Positions 1-8,594 of a DNA stretch of 64,000 nucleotides are shown in pieces. The position numbers were made by a program, and so were the translations under genes. The notes under the pieces were generated by a model. The model was not told the DNA's origin. It saw only the letters and a program-made list of their open reading frames with translations, and made no database searches. Numbering within the stretch: position 1 is the stretch's first letter; each line of letters starts with the position of its first letter. This DNA comes from 13-2-20CM-66-19 sp963760225 (GTDB lineage: Bacteria; Pseudomonadota; Gammaproteobacteria; Steroidobacterales; Steroidobacteraceae): assembly GCA_963760225.1 (NCBI GenBank), contig CAVXCD010000002.1, positions 806,001 to 870,000 on the forward strand, written 5' to 3'.

Positions 1-443
1 AGCGCGTGGTGAAGTTTGATTACACCGCACAGCTCGACCTGCTGGGGCGGCTCGGCATCCGCACGCCCGACGCGAGTTACCTCGGCTGGGCCTTCATGCT
101 CGCGCTGTGCGGCTGGCTGGCGATCATCGCCTGGCAGTTCGGCCGGCAGACGCGCCGCGGCGCTCCCGATCCGCTGGCGCGCGCCTACCTCAGCTTGTGC
201 CGCAAGCTGGCGCACGCCGGCGCCGCCCGCGAAGCGCACCAGGGACCCCTGAGCTTCGCCGCCGCCGTGAGCGCGCGCCGGCCCGATCTGCACCCGGCGG
301 TGCACGCGCTGCTCGCGCGCTACGCGCAACTGCGCTACGGCCGCCCCACTCCCGCCAGCCGCGCGCGCGAGGTCGGTGAGTTCCGCCGCGCGGTGGCACG
401 GTTACACGTGCGGCGCGCAGCGCCGCACGCAGCGCCGCGCTGA
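1..443 (+). CDS. C-terminal end of a TgpA-like transglutaminase (partial)
   Basis: The reading frame is already open at the left edge, so this is the 3' end of a longer gene; the GTG at position 6 is internal. One hydrophobic segment (WAFMLALCGWLAIIAW) is followed by a cytoplasmic tail with RAYLSLCRKLAHAG and a late ARYAQLRYG motif. That is the layout of the DUF4129 C-terminus in TgpA/DUF3488 proteins, which are inner-membrane proteins with a periplasmic transglutaminase domain. The catalytic part lies outside the window, so the family call rests on the tail alone. Confidence 0.6.
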   Translation, partial: RVVKFDYTAQLDLLGRLGIRTPDASYLGWAFMLALCGWLAIIAWQFGRQTRRGAPDPLARAYLSLCRKLAHAGAAREAHQGPLSFAAAVSARRPDLHPAVHALLARYAQLRYGRPTPASRAREVGEFRRAVARLHVRRAAPHAAPR

Positions 444-460
444 ACCGCGCGGCGCCGCGC

Positions 461-2443
461 TCACCCGGAGCTGAAGCCGATCTTCGCGTGGGTGCCGTCG
501 CAGAACGGCTTGGTGGCGCTGCCGCCGCAGCGGCACAGGTAGGTCGAGGTGACGCGCGCCACCACCCGGCCGGTGCCGCTGGTGATCTCGAGATTGCCGC
601 GCACCCGCAAGGGGCCATTGGTCTGCGGATCGATCGCCAGCACGCCGTCGCGCACCGCGAGCATCTCCGCCGGCCCGGTAACAGGCTCGCCCGTGGCGTC
701 GAACCCGATCGCATGGTGCGAGCCGTCGCAGTAGGGCTTGTGCTTTGAAGCGCCGCAGCGGCATAGCGTGGCGCGATAGCCCGCGGCCGCCCCGTCGATG
801 CGCAGCTCGGCACGGAACGCGTAAGGTCCACCCTCGCGCACGCTGGCAAGATTCACCGGCGGCGCCGACTCCTCGGCGCCGCCATCGAGGCGGCGGTAGC
901 GGATGGCGCCGGAGGGACAGGCGTGTGCCACCTCGACCACCCGCTCCACCGGCATGGCGTCCGGGTGGATCCACGCGCCCGGCACGTTGGCGAGAAACAC
1001 CTCCGGCGCCCAGGTGACGCAGAAGCGCGAATGAATGCAGCGCTGCGCCACGAACTGCAGCTCGAGTTTCTCACCGCGCACCGTCTCGCTGCCCTCGGGT
1101 GACGGCGCCGCTGCGGCGCTCGCGGGCGGGGGCGCGGGCGCCGCGGGCGCGGTCACCGCGGGCGCACCGCTCGCAGCCGCAGCCGACAGCTCGAACTCGC
1201 GCTCGGCACGCGCGGCGAGCGCGGCCAGACGTTCGGCGGCCTGCGTGGCGCGCGCATCGCCGCCGGCGCGCAGCGCCGCACCCGCCTCGCTCAACTCGGC
1301 GAAGCGCTCGATGAACATCCGCCGCGCAGCGCGCCCCACCGGCAGCGGGCTCGGATCGCGCAGCGCGATGAACGACACCCCCGCGTTGCACTGCGGGTTG
1401 GACGGGCCGGCGGGCAGCCGCGCCGCCCGCTCGGCGAGCGGCATCAGCGCCTGCATGAGGCCCACCGCGAGGTCGACCGTGAGACTTTTCTCGGCGCCCG
1501 GCCCGCGCAGCGTGTACGCATAGGCGAGCAGGCGCAGCATCAGCCCGTAGCTGGCGTTGGCGAGATCCACGGTGGCGAACGCGTCCGCATCCTCGATCCA
1601 CACGCGCCCTTGCGGGCGCGGCGGGCGCCGCAGCACGGGGTTGGTGGCCGCGGGGAAGGCGGGGTTGAAGGCGGAAGTTTGCACCATGAGTGCCTGCAGC
1701 TCGGCGCGCACCCCGAGAAACTTCTGGAAGTGCGAGCCGCGTGAGTCGCGCGGTGCGCCCTCGCCCTGCTCGATGATGGCCGCGAATGCTTCGAGGGCCG
1801 TCTTCAGGCAGCGCACCGGACGCGCGCCGGCGAGATTGACTTCCGTCCGCGACAGCTGCAGCGCCGGGTCGCCATCGAACGCAACCGCCTCGCCGTGGCG
1901 CGCGACGAACGCGCGCACCCCCTCGCTGAGCCTCGCGTAGAACTCGCCGACCGTCGCGTAGTCGCGCGCCATCGGTGTCAGGTGCGGGCGGTCGGTGCCG
2001 CGCACGTAGGGGTGCTCGCAGGCAAAGCCCTCGCCCTCGCGCTCGTCGGAGTCCTGCGGCCGCTCGAGAAACACGAAATGCTGCAGCGTCTCGGCGTTGA
2101 AGGGCGCGAGCTTCACGGTGATGCTCGCCGGCAGGTAGCCAGGATCGAGCGGAAAATTACTGCGCCCGACGCGCGGACTGGCACCGAGCGCGGAGGTGAT
2201 GTTCCACACCGCCGCGAGGTGCCCCATCTCCTCGATCGCCACCGTCAGCAGCACCTGCCGCCAGCGGCGCACGCTCTCCGCCTGCGCCGCAAGCAGGCCC
2301 TCCTGCGCCCCGGTGCGCAGGCTGGCGGCGGCGTACAGGTAGGTACACATGAGGTCGTGCTCGAGCTCGGCAGCCTCGTACAGGCGGTTGACGAGGATCT
2401 CGCGCTGCATGAGGGGAGCGGCGATGGCGGGGACGTCGTTCAT
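461..2443 (-). CDS. Ferritin-like domain / divergent 4Fe-4S domain / double CDGSH fusion protein
   Basis: This 660-residue protein looks like a fusion of three redox modules. Residues about 1-230 resemble the ferritin-like fold of iminophenylpyruvate dimer synthase (VioB-type) proteins: LYEAAELEHDLMCTYLYAA and a later EEMGHLAAVWN supply Glu/His metal ligands. An Ala/Pro-rich linker (about 425-450) leads to a small iron-sulfur domain with C469, C475 and C509 (ACPSGAIRYR), like the Fer4_19 mono-cluster family. Two CDGSH domains follow: C561/C563/C572/H576 and C637/C639/C648/H652, each a complete three-Cys one-His [2Fe-2S] ligand set. It stands alone, leftward, 107 bp from prfC. An oxidoreductase or iron-sulfur electron carrier role is likely; the substrate is unknown. 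The domain calls are firm, the biological role is not. Confidence 0.8.
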   Translation of the reverse strand: MNDVPAIAAPLMQREILVNRLYEAAELEHDLMCTYLYAAASLRTGAQEGLLAAQAESVRRWRQVLLTVAIEEMGHLAAVWNITSALGASPRVGRSNFPLDPGYLPASITVKLAPFNAETLQHFVFLERPQDSDEREGEGFACEHPYVRGTDRPHLTPMARDYATVGEFYARLSEGVRAFVARHGEAVAFDGDPALQLSRTEVNLAGARPVRCLKTALEAFAAIIEQGEGAPRDSRGSHFQKFLGVRAELQALMVQTSAFNPAFPAATNPVLRRPPRPQGRVWIEDADAFATVDLANASYGLMLRLLAYAYTLRGPGAEKSLTVDLAVGLMQALMPLAERAARLPAGPSNPQCNAGVSFIALRDPSPLPVGRAARRMFIERFAELSEAGAALRAGGDARATQAAERLAALAARAEREFELSAAAASGAPAVTAPAAPAPPPASAAAAPSPEGSETVRGEKLELQFVAQRCIHSRFCVTWAPEVFLANVPGAWIHPDAMPVERVVEVAHACPSGAIRYRRLDGGAEESAPPVNLASVREGGPYAFRAELRIDGAAAGYRATLCRCGASKHKPYCDGSHHAIGFDATGEPVTGPAEMLAVRDGVLAIDPQTNGPLRVRGNLEITSGTGRVVARVTSTYLCRCGGSATKPFCDGTHAKIGFSSG

Positions 2444-2551
2444 GGGGCCCTTCCGGTGTGCCTATGTCGCACAAAACGCGCGCGCGCGCCATCCCCGTGA
2501 GGCGCCTGCGGTGCGGCGCGCCGCGCGGAGCCAAGCCTGCTGAGCCAAAGC

Positions 2552-4144
2552 CTACTGCGGCGCGGCGTGCTCGCGGATCTCGCGGAACACGATGCCCGGC
2601 CAGCGCTCCTGCGTCAGCTGCAGGTTGACGCGCGAGGGCGCCAGATACACCAGTGCGCCGGTGTGATCGATCGCGAGGTGGTCATGGGCGCGAGCGCGAA
2701 ACTCGGCGAGCTTGAGCGCATCCGCGCTCTCGACCCAGCGCGCGGTATGCACCGTCACCGGCTCGAACACGCACTGCACCCCGTACTCGTCCTGCAGCCG
2801 GAACGCCACCACCTCGAACTGCAGCGGACCGACCGCGCCGAGAATCATCTCGTTGTTGCGCAGCGGCCGGAACAGCTGCGTGGCGCCCTCCTCGCACAGC
2901 TGCGCCAGGCCCTTCTGCAGTGCCTTGGCGCGCAGCGGGTCCTTGAGCACGGCGCGGCGGAAGATCTCGGGGGCGAAGTCCGGCACACCGGTGAAGGTGA
3001 GCCGCTCGCCCTGGGTGAAGGTATCGCCGATGTTGATGGTGCCGTGATTGTGCAGGCCGATGATGTCGCCCGCCCAGGCCTCTTCCGCCTGCGCGCGGTC
3101 GGCGGCCATGAAGGTCAGCGCATCGGCGACGCGCACCTCCTTGTCGAGGCGCACGTGGAACAGTCGCATGCCGCGCGCGTAGCGGCCGGCGCACAGCCGC
3201 AGGAACGCGATGCGGTCGCGGTGCGCCGGATCCATGTTGGCCTGGATCTTGAACACGAAGCCGGCGAGTGCCGTCTCTTCGGGCAGCACGCTGCGCTCGC
3301 GCGCCGCGCGCGGCAGCGGCGCGGGCGCGTAGCCGGTGAACGCCGCCAGCAGCTCCTCGACGCCGAAGTTGTTGATGGCGGAGCCGAAGAACACCGGCGT
3401 CTGGCGGCCGGCAAGGTACGCCGCGACGTCGAAGCGCTCGCTGGCGCCGCGCACCAGCTCGATCTCCTCGGCGAACGCGCCGCCGGCCGCGCCCAGGAAC
3501 TCGCGCGCCGCCTCGCTCGCGAGGCCCGCGATGGTGCGGTTCTCGCCGCGCCGGCCGCGCTCGCCCTGCGTGTACACGTAGATGCGATCCTCCGGCAGGT
3601 GGTAGATGCCGCGCAGCTCGCGCCCCATGCCGATCGGCCAGGTGACCGGGGCGGTGCGGATGTTGAGCACCTTCTCGATCTCGTCGAGCAGCTCGAGTGC
3701 CGGGCGCCCGTCGCGATCGAGCTTGTTGATGAAAGTCATGATCGGCGTGTCGCGCAGCCGGCACACTTCCATCAGCTTGATGGTGCGCTCCTCCACGCCC
3801 TTGGCGCAGTCGATCACCATCAGCGCGGAGTCCACCGCGGTGAGCGTGCGGTAGGTGTCCTCGGAAAAATCCTCGTGCCCGGGAGTATCGAGCAGGTTGA
3901 CGACGCAGCCGCCGTAGGGGAATTGCATCACCGAGGAGGTGACCGAGATGCCGCGCTGCTGCTCGAGACGCATCCAGTCGGAAGTGGCGTGACGCGCGGC
4001 CTTGCGCCCCTTGACCGTGCCGGCCATCTGGATGGCGCCGCCGAACAGCAGCAGCTTCTCGGTGAGCGTGGTCTTGCCGGCGTCGGGGTGCGAGATGATC
4101 GCGAACGTGCGCCGCCGCCGGATCTCGGCGGCCTCATCGTTCAT
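2552..4144 (-). CDS. prfC: Peptide chain release factor 3
   Basis: A translational GTPase that recycles RF1/RF2 from the ribosome after termination. The start was placed at the ATG giving MNDEAAEIRRRRTFAIISHP, because upstream in-frame sequence is another gene in a different frame. This gives 530 residues, against 529 in E. coli RF3. The P-loop is HPDAGKTT, the switch regions include RGISVTSSVMQF and DTPGHEDFSEDTYRTL, and the base-specificity motif is NKLD. The C-terminal RF3 domain is complete. rimI lies 14 bp upstream on the same strand, so prfC is probably the last gene of a pssA-udg-rimI-prfC run. Confidence 0.96.
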   Translation of the reverse strand: MNDEAAEIRRRRTFAIISHPDAGKTTLTEKLLLFGGAIQMAGTVKGRKAARHATSDWMRLEQQRGISVTSSVMQFPYGGCVVNLLDTPGHEDFSEDTYRTLTAVDSALMVIDCAKGVEERTIKLMEVCRLRDTPIMTFINKLDRDGRPALELLDEIEKVLNIRTAPVTWPIGMGRELRGIYHLPEDRIYVYTQGERGRRGENRTIAGLASEAAREFLGAAGGAFAEEIELVRGASERFDVAAYLAGRQTPVFFGSAINNFGVEELLAAFTGYAPAPLPRAARERSVLPEETALAGFVFKIQANMDPAHRDRIAFLRLCAGRYARGMRLFHVRLDKEVRVADALTFMAADRAQAEEAWAGDIIGLHNHGTINIGDTFTQGERLTFTGVPDFAPEIFRRAVLKDPLRAKALQKGLAQLCEEGATQLFRPLRNNEMILGAVGPLQFEVVAFRLQDEYGVQCVFEPVTVHTARWVESADALKLAEFRARAHDHLAIDHTGALVYLAPSRVNLQLTQERWPGIVFREIREHAAPQ

Positions 4145-4158
4145 GGCGGGCAAGGTGC

Positions 4159-4653
4159 TCAGGCGGAAGGCGCGCCCGGTGCGCGCAGCACGCGCTTGAG
4201 CACCGCGGCATCCTCGCGTCCGCCGACCGCCTGGTAATAGCCGCGCCGCATGCCGACCTGCTCGAAGCCGAGCGCCAGGTACAGGCGGATCGCCGCAGTG
4301 TTGGAAGGACGCACCTCGAGAAAGGCTTCCGCCATGCCGGCGGCGGCGGCACGCTCCACGAGCGCGCCGAGCAGCCGCTTGCCGACGCCGCGGCAGCGGT
4401 AGGCCTCGCTCACGCACAGGTTGAGGATGTGCGCTTCCCCGGCACCGAAGCTCATCACGCCGTAGGCCAGCACCTGCCGCTCCACCGTAACCACGCGGCA
4501 CAGGTAGCCGACGCGCAGGCAGTCGCGGAAGATCCCCTCGCTCCAGGGAAACTGGTACGAGGCGCGCTCGATCGCGACCACCTCGGCGACGTCGCTGGCG
4601 CGCATCGGCCGGATCAGTACCTCCGGCAGCAGCAGTTCAGCCGCGGTGGCCAT
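4159..4653 (-). CDS. rimI: Ribosomal protein bS18-alanine N-acetyltransferase
   Basis: A 164-residue GNAT acetyltransferase. The start is the ATG of MATAAELLLPE, two bases after the stop of the uracil-DNA glycosylase gene. The fold is visible: an N-terminal IRPMRASDVAEVVAIERASY strand-helix, the acetyl-CoA loop around RCRGVGKRLL, and the C-terminal LEVRPSNTAAIRLYLALGF segment characteristic of RimI, which acetylates the N-terminal alanine of S18. The close packing between udg and prfC suggests co-transcription. Confidence 0.92.
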   Translation of the reverse strand: MATAAELLLPEVLIRPMRASDVAEVVAIERASYQFPWSEGIFRDCLRVGYLCRVVTVERQVLAYGVMSFGAGEAHILNLCVSEAYRCRGVGKRLLGALVERAAAAGMAEAFLEVRPSNTAAIRLYLALGFEQVGMRRGYYQAVGGREDAAVLKRVLRAPGAPSA

Positions 4654-4655
4654 CG

Positions 4656-5357
4656 CTAGTCGCTGCTCCCGGTGAGTTGCTGGTACACACTGCGCGCAAA
4701 CTTCAGATCCTCCCACGCCTTGCGCTTGTCGCCCGGGGTGCGCAGCAGGTAGGCGGGATGGTAGGTAACGACCAGCGGCGTGCGCTGCTCGCCGAAATGA
4801 TGCACCTGGCCGCGCAGCCGTCCAAGGGGCGCATCCGTGCCCAGCAGGTTCTGCGCCGCGATGCGGCCGACCGCCAGCATGATCTTCGGGCGCAGCAGCG
4901 CGATCTGCCGCACCAGGTACGGCAGGCACGCTTCGACCTCTTCCGGCCGCGGGTCGCGGTTGTTGGGCGGGCGGCTCTTCAGCACATTGGCGATGTAGAC
5001 GTTGCGCGTGCGATCGAGTCCGATGGCCTTGAGCATCGCATCGAGCAGCTGTCCGGCGACGCCCACGAACGGCTCGCCGCGCCGATCCTCCTCCGCACCG
5101 GGGGCCTCGCCGATCACCAGCCAGTCGGCGCGCTTCGGCCCCACTCCCAGCACGCCCTGGGTGCGCGTCGCGTGCAGCGCACAGCGCGTGCAGGCGCGTA
5201 CTTCCTGCAGCAGCGCCGCCCACTGCGACGCAGGGTCGGCGTGCGACGTCGTGTCCGCATCGGTGTCGGCGCCGGCCACGGCCACGCTGGCATCGCGCGG
5301 CACCCATACGTCGATGCCGATCGCCTCCAGGTACTGCGCCCGCCGCTGCGTCTGCAC
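4656..5357 (-). CDS. Uracil-DNA glycosylase, family 4 (iron-sulfur type)
   Basis: The protein removes uracil from DNA. The chosen GTG start, two bases after the pssA stop, gives 233 residues, normal for the family. Motif GEAPGAEEDRRGEPFVG is the catalytic/uracil-pocket region, and HPAYLLR near the C-terminus is the leucine-loop motif. An N-terminal pair of cysteines (CTRCAL) and two later ones (including EEVEACLPYL) fit the 4Fe-4S cluster of type 4 enzymes. The first 50 residues are a low-complexity extension rich in Ala and Asp. Confidence 0.9.
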   Translation of the reverse strand: MQTQRRAQYLEAIGIDVWVPRDASVAVAGADTDADTTSHADPASQWAALLQEVRACTRCALHATRTQGVLGVGPKRADWLVIGEAPGAEEDRRGEPFVGVAGQLLDAMLKAIGLDRTRNVYIANVLKSRPPNNRDPRPEEVEACLPYLVRQIALLRPKIMLAVGRIAAQNLLGTDAPLGRLRGQVHHFGEQRTPLVVTYHPAYLLRTPGDKRKAWEDLKFARSVYQQLTGSSD

Positions 5358-5359
5358 GG

Positions 5360-6163
5360 TCAGCCACCCCCGGCCGGCGCGGCACGCACCATACGCCGCA
5401 GGCGCCGTCCCACCCACAAGAGCGGCGCCGACAGCGCGTAGGTGCCGAACATCGACAGCAACATGGTGGGCGGGTCGACGCCGATCAGGATGAATGCGAC
5501 CGGCACCAGCAGCAGGTAGACGAAGCGGATGCGCCGGTCGAGATCGAACTGCTTGAAGCTCGGATAGCTGAAGCGGCTCACCATCAACGCGCCGGCGCTG
5601 GCGGTGATCGCGAACGCCGCGATCAGCCCGGGGAGCCCGGGCTCGTGCCAGTCGCTGACGAACCAGACGAACGCCGCCACGATCGCGGCCGCGGACGGAC
5701 TCGGCAGGCCCTCGAAGTAGCGCTTGTCGGCGGTGGCCGCGCGCGCGTTGAAGCGCGCCAGCCGCAACGCCGCCGCCGCCACGTAGAAGAAGCAGGCGAG
5801 CCAGCCGAAGCGGTCCCAGTGGTGGCCGTACTCGGCGATGCGCACTACGCCCCACTGGTACGCGACGATCGCCGGCGCCACACCGAAGGACAGCATGTCG
5901 GCGAGACTGTCGTATTCCTTGCCGAAGGCGCTCTCGGTGCGCGTCAGGCGCGCGATGCGCCCGTCGAGCGTGTCGAAGATCATCGCCGCGAATATCCCCA
6001 TGCCGGCGTGATCGAAGTGCTTGTCGATCGCCGCCACCACCGCGTAGAAGCCTGAGAACAGGCAAGCCGTGGTGAGCAGGTTCGGCAGCAGGTAAATGCC
6101 CTTGCCGCGGGGACGCGGATATTCCTGGGTCTCGGTCGCCACGGCGACAATCTTAGCAGGCAC
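5360..6163 (-). CDS. pssA: CDP-diacylglycerol-serine O-phosphatidyltransferase
   Basis: Makes phosphatidylserine, the precursor of phosphatidylethanolamine, at the inner membrane. The CDP-alcohol phosphatidyltransferase signature is complete: DGRIARL, then G, then DSLADM, with the expected D-G-x2-A-R-x8-G-x3-D-x3-D spacing. Several hydrophobic segments follow. The GTG start at 6163 is preceded directly by AGGAGG with almost no spacer, so translation might instead begin a few codons later (GTG at 6142). The start lies inside an 11-bp perfect inverted repeat, listed separately. It is divergent from proS. Confidence 0.9.
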   Translation of the reverse strand: MPAKIVAVATETQEYPRPRGKGIYLLPNLLTTACLFSGFYAVVAAIDKHFDHAGMGIFAAMIFDTLDGRIARLTRTESAFGKEYDSLADMLSFGVAPAIVAYQWGVVRIAEYGHHWDRFGWLACFFYVAAAALRLARFNARAATADKRYFEGLPSPSAAAIVAAFVWFVSDWHEPGLPGLIAAFAITASAGALMVSRFSYPSFKQFDLDRRIRFVYLLLVPVAFILIGVDPPTMLLSMFGTYALSAPLLWVGRRLRRMVRAAPAGGG

Positions 6164-6176
6164 CTCCTGCTAAGAT
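6150..6176. promoter_or_regulatory. Inverted repeat over the pssA start (operator or start-site hairpin)
   Basis: Perfect arms ATCTTAGCAGG (6150-6160) and CCTGCTAAGAT (6166-6176) are separated by five bases. On the leftward strand the Shine-Dalgarno sequence and GTG start of pssA fall in the right arm and loop, so the element could be an RNA hairpin gating translation or a repressor site in the pssA/proS divergent region. The symmetry is seen directly; its function is inferred. Confidence 0.45.
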
Positions 6177-6214
6177 GCCCCACGTCAGCGCGCAATGCCA
6201 GCGAACCCTAAGCG

Positions 6215-7924
6215 ATGAGGCTCTCCCAGTATCCCATCAACACCATGAAGGAGACCCCCGCGGAGGCGGAGGTTATCAGTCACCAGCTGATGCTGCGCGC
6301 CGGGCTGATCCGGCGCCTCGCCGCCGGGCTCTACAGCTGGCTGCCGCTCGGGCTGCGGGTGCTGCAGAAGGTCGAGCGCATCGTGCGCGAGGAAATGAAC
6401 CGCGCCGGGGCGCTCGAGCTGGTGATGCCGGTGGTGCAGCCGGCGGAGCTATGGCAGGAGTCGGGCCGCTGGAGCGTGTACGGCCCGGAGCTGCTGCGCC
6501 TGAAGGACCGGCACGAGCGCGACTTCGTGCTCGGCCCCACCCACGAGGAAGTGATCACCGACATCGTGCGGCGCGAGCTGCAGAGCTACCGCCAGCTGCC
6601 GGTCAACTTCTACCAGATCCAGACCAAGTTCCGCGACGAGGTGCGGCCGCGGTTCGGCGTGATGCGCGCGCGCGAGTTCATCATGAAGGATGCCTACTCC
6701 TTTCATCTCGATGCCGACTCGCTACAGGCCGGCTACCGCGCCATGTATGAGGCTTACACGCGCATCTTCACCCGCACCGGGCTCACGTTCCGCGCGGTGC
6801 GCGCCGACTCCGGCGCCATCGGCGGGGACGTCTCGCAGGAATTTCACGTGCTCGCGCCCTCCGGCGAGGATGCGATCGTGTTCTCCGACGCTGACGACTA
6901 TGCCGCCAATCTCGAGGCGGCCGCCGCGTTGCCGCCCGCCGCGGCCCGGCCGCCGCCGAGCGAGCCGCTGCGCAAGGTGGCGACGCCGGGCGCGCGCACC
7001 ATCGCGGAGCTCGCGCGGCAGCTGAACGTCGCGCCGGCGCGCTGCGTGAAGACGCTGATCGTCGCCGGCAGCGACGGCGAGGCGGTGGCGCTGGTGGTGC
7101 GCGGCGACCACGAGCTCAACGCAGTCAAGGCGCAGAAGCTCCCCGGGGTCGCGACTCCCCTCACCCTGGCGAGCGCCGAACAGGTGCTGCGGGTCAGCGG
7201 CACCGAGCCGGGATACGTCGGGCTCGTGGGCCTGAAGTGCCGCGTCTATGCCGACCACAGCACGCTCATCCTGGCGGACTTCGTGTGCGGCGCCAACGAG
7301 AAGGACCAGCACCTCACCGGCGTCAACTGGGAGCGCGACGTGCAGGGCGCGATCCCGGCTGATCTGCGCAAGGTGGTCGAGGGTGATCCGAGCCCCTCGG
7401 GCAAGGGCGTCCTCAAGATCGCCCGCGGCATAGAAGTGGGTCACATCTTCCAGCTCGGCGACAAGTACAGCCGCCCCATGAAGGCCGCGGTACTCGACGA
7501 AGCGGGCCGCGAGGTCACGCTGCTCATGGGCTGCTATGGAATCGGTGTGACGCGCATCGTGGCCGCCGCCATCGAGCAGAACCACGATGAGCGCGGCATC
7601 ATCTGGCCGGCGCCCATTGCGCCGTTCCAGGTGATATTGGTGCCGCTGAATCTGCACAAATCCGCCCGTGTCCGCGAAGTCAGCGATCGGCTGTACGAGG
7701 AGCTCACCGGCGCCGGCATCGAGGTGCTGTACGACGACCGCGACGCGCGCCCGGGCGTAAAGTTCGCCGACGCGGAGCTGCTCGGCATCCCGCATCGCGT
7801 GGTGGTGGGCGAGCGCTCCCTGGAAGCGGGCAGCCTCGAGTACCGCCAGCGCCGCGACAGCACCAGCACCGAGTTCCCCGCCGCCGGCGCACTCGAGTTC
7901 CTGCGCCAGCGACTCGGGGGCTGA
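6215..7924 (+). CDS. proS: Prolyl-tRNA synthetase
   Basis: A class II aminoacyl-tRNA synthetase of 569 residues, the usual length of the bacterial form. Motif 1/2 regions are recognisable (HEEVITDIVRREL, QTKFRDEVRPRFGVMRAREF). An editing insertion of YbaK/ProX type lies at about 225-410 (KTLIVAGSDGEAVALVVRGD). Motif 3 (GCYGIGVTR) and the C-terminal anticodon-binding domain (EVLYDDRDARPGVKFADAEL) complete it. Divergent from pssA and 13 bp upstream of the lytic transglycosylase gene. Confidence 0.97.
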   Translation: MRLSQYPINTMKETPAEAEVISHQLMLRAGLIRRLAAGLYSWLPLGLRVLQKVERIVREEMNRAGALELVMPVVQPAELWQESGRWSVYGPELLRLKDRHERDFVLGPTHEEVITDIVRRELQSYRQLPVNFYQIQTKFRDEVRPRFGVMRAREFIMKDAYSFHLDADSLQAGYRAMYEAYTRIFTRTGLTFRAVRADSGAIGGDVSQEFHVLAPSGEDAIVFSDADDYAANLEAAAALPPAAARPPPSEPLRKVATPGARTIAELARQLNVAPARCVKTLIVAGSDGEAVALVVRGDHELNAVKAQKLPGVATPLTLASAEQVLRVSGTEPGYVGLVGLKCRVYADHSTLILADFVCGANEKDQHLTGVNWERDVQGAIPADLRKVVEGDPSPSGKGVLKIARGIEVGHIFQLGDKYSRPMKAAVLDEAGREVTLLMGCYGIGVTRIVAAAIEQNHDERGIIWPAPIAPFQVILVPLNLHKSARVREVSDRLYEELTGAGIEVLYDDRDARPGVKFADAELLGIPHRVVVGERSLEAGSLEYRQRRDSTSTEFPAAGALEFLRQRLGG

Positions 7925-7937
7925 GCGCACCCCGCGC

Positions 7938-8570
7938 ATGACGCGCGCTACGCACGCGGGCAGCACGGCACTGGCGGGATGGCTCGGGCTGCTGGTGTGC
8001 GCGCTGTTGCGCCCGGCCGCCGCCGACCAGCAGCGCGACCCGCAGTTGCAGGCGGTGGTCGCGAAGGCGATCGCGCAGGCGCAGTGTTTCACCGACCAAT
8101 ACGACTCGGCGGTGTGGTACCGGCTGATGGAGCCACGGCTGCGACCGCTGGTCGCGCAGAAGGACGAGCGTCTCGACATCCTCAAGCAGGTGTATTGCGA
8201 GACTCATCGCAGCGGTGAAGCACGGCTGCCGCCCGGACTGGTCATGGCCCTCATCGCGGTGGAGAGCCGCTTCGATCGCTGGGCGGTATCCGCCGCCGGC
8301 GCGGTGGGTCTCATGCAGGTGATGCCGTTCTGGCCCGAGCGCCTCGGCATGCGCCGCTACGAGCTGGTGCACGTGGCGCCCAACATCCGCATGGGCTGCG
8401 CCATCCTGCGCTTCTACCTCGGCTACGAGCACAACGACGTGCGCAAGGCGCTGGCGCGCTACAACGGCTCGACGGGAAAGCGCGAATACCCGGACCTGGT
8501 CCTCACGCAGTGGACGCGCTGGGCCGGCGCCGACGATCTGGGCTTCCCCAGGGCGGCGGGCACGCACTGA
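7938..8570 (+). CDS. Lytic murein transglycosylase (SLT domain)
   Basis: A 210-residue peptidoglycan-cleaving enzyme with an N-terminal signal peptide (hydrophobic AGWLGLLVCALL ending near AAAD). The SLT fold is complete: catalytic Glu in ALIAVESRFD, GAVGLMQVMP, and the ALARYNGS motif. A helical leader of about 70 residues precedes the catalytic domain. Closely linked to proS, in an arrangement seen in some gammaproteobacteria. It probably acts in the periplasm. Confidence 0.9.
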   Translation: MTRATHAGSTALAGWLGLLVCALLRPAAADQQRDPQLQAVVAKAIAQAQCFTDQYDSAVWYRLMEPRLRPLVAQKDERLDILKQVYCETHRSGEARLPPGLVMALIAVESRFDRWAVSAAGAVGLMQVMPFWPERLGMRRYELVHVAPNIRMGCAILRFYLGYEHNDVRKALARYNGSTGKREYPDLVLTQWTRWAGADDLGFPRAAGTH

Positions 8571-8594
8571 CGGCGCGCGTCGCGGGCCTAAGCG

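Noticed and set aside
2567..4237. Open frame of 556 codons opposite prfC
   Set aside because: The prfC strand has all GTPase motifs; the antisense product matches nothing I recognise.
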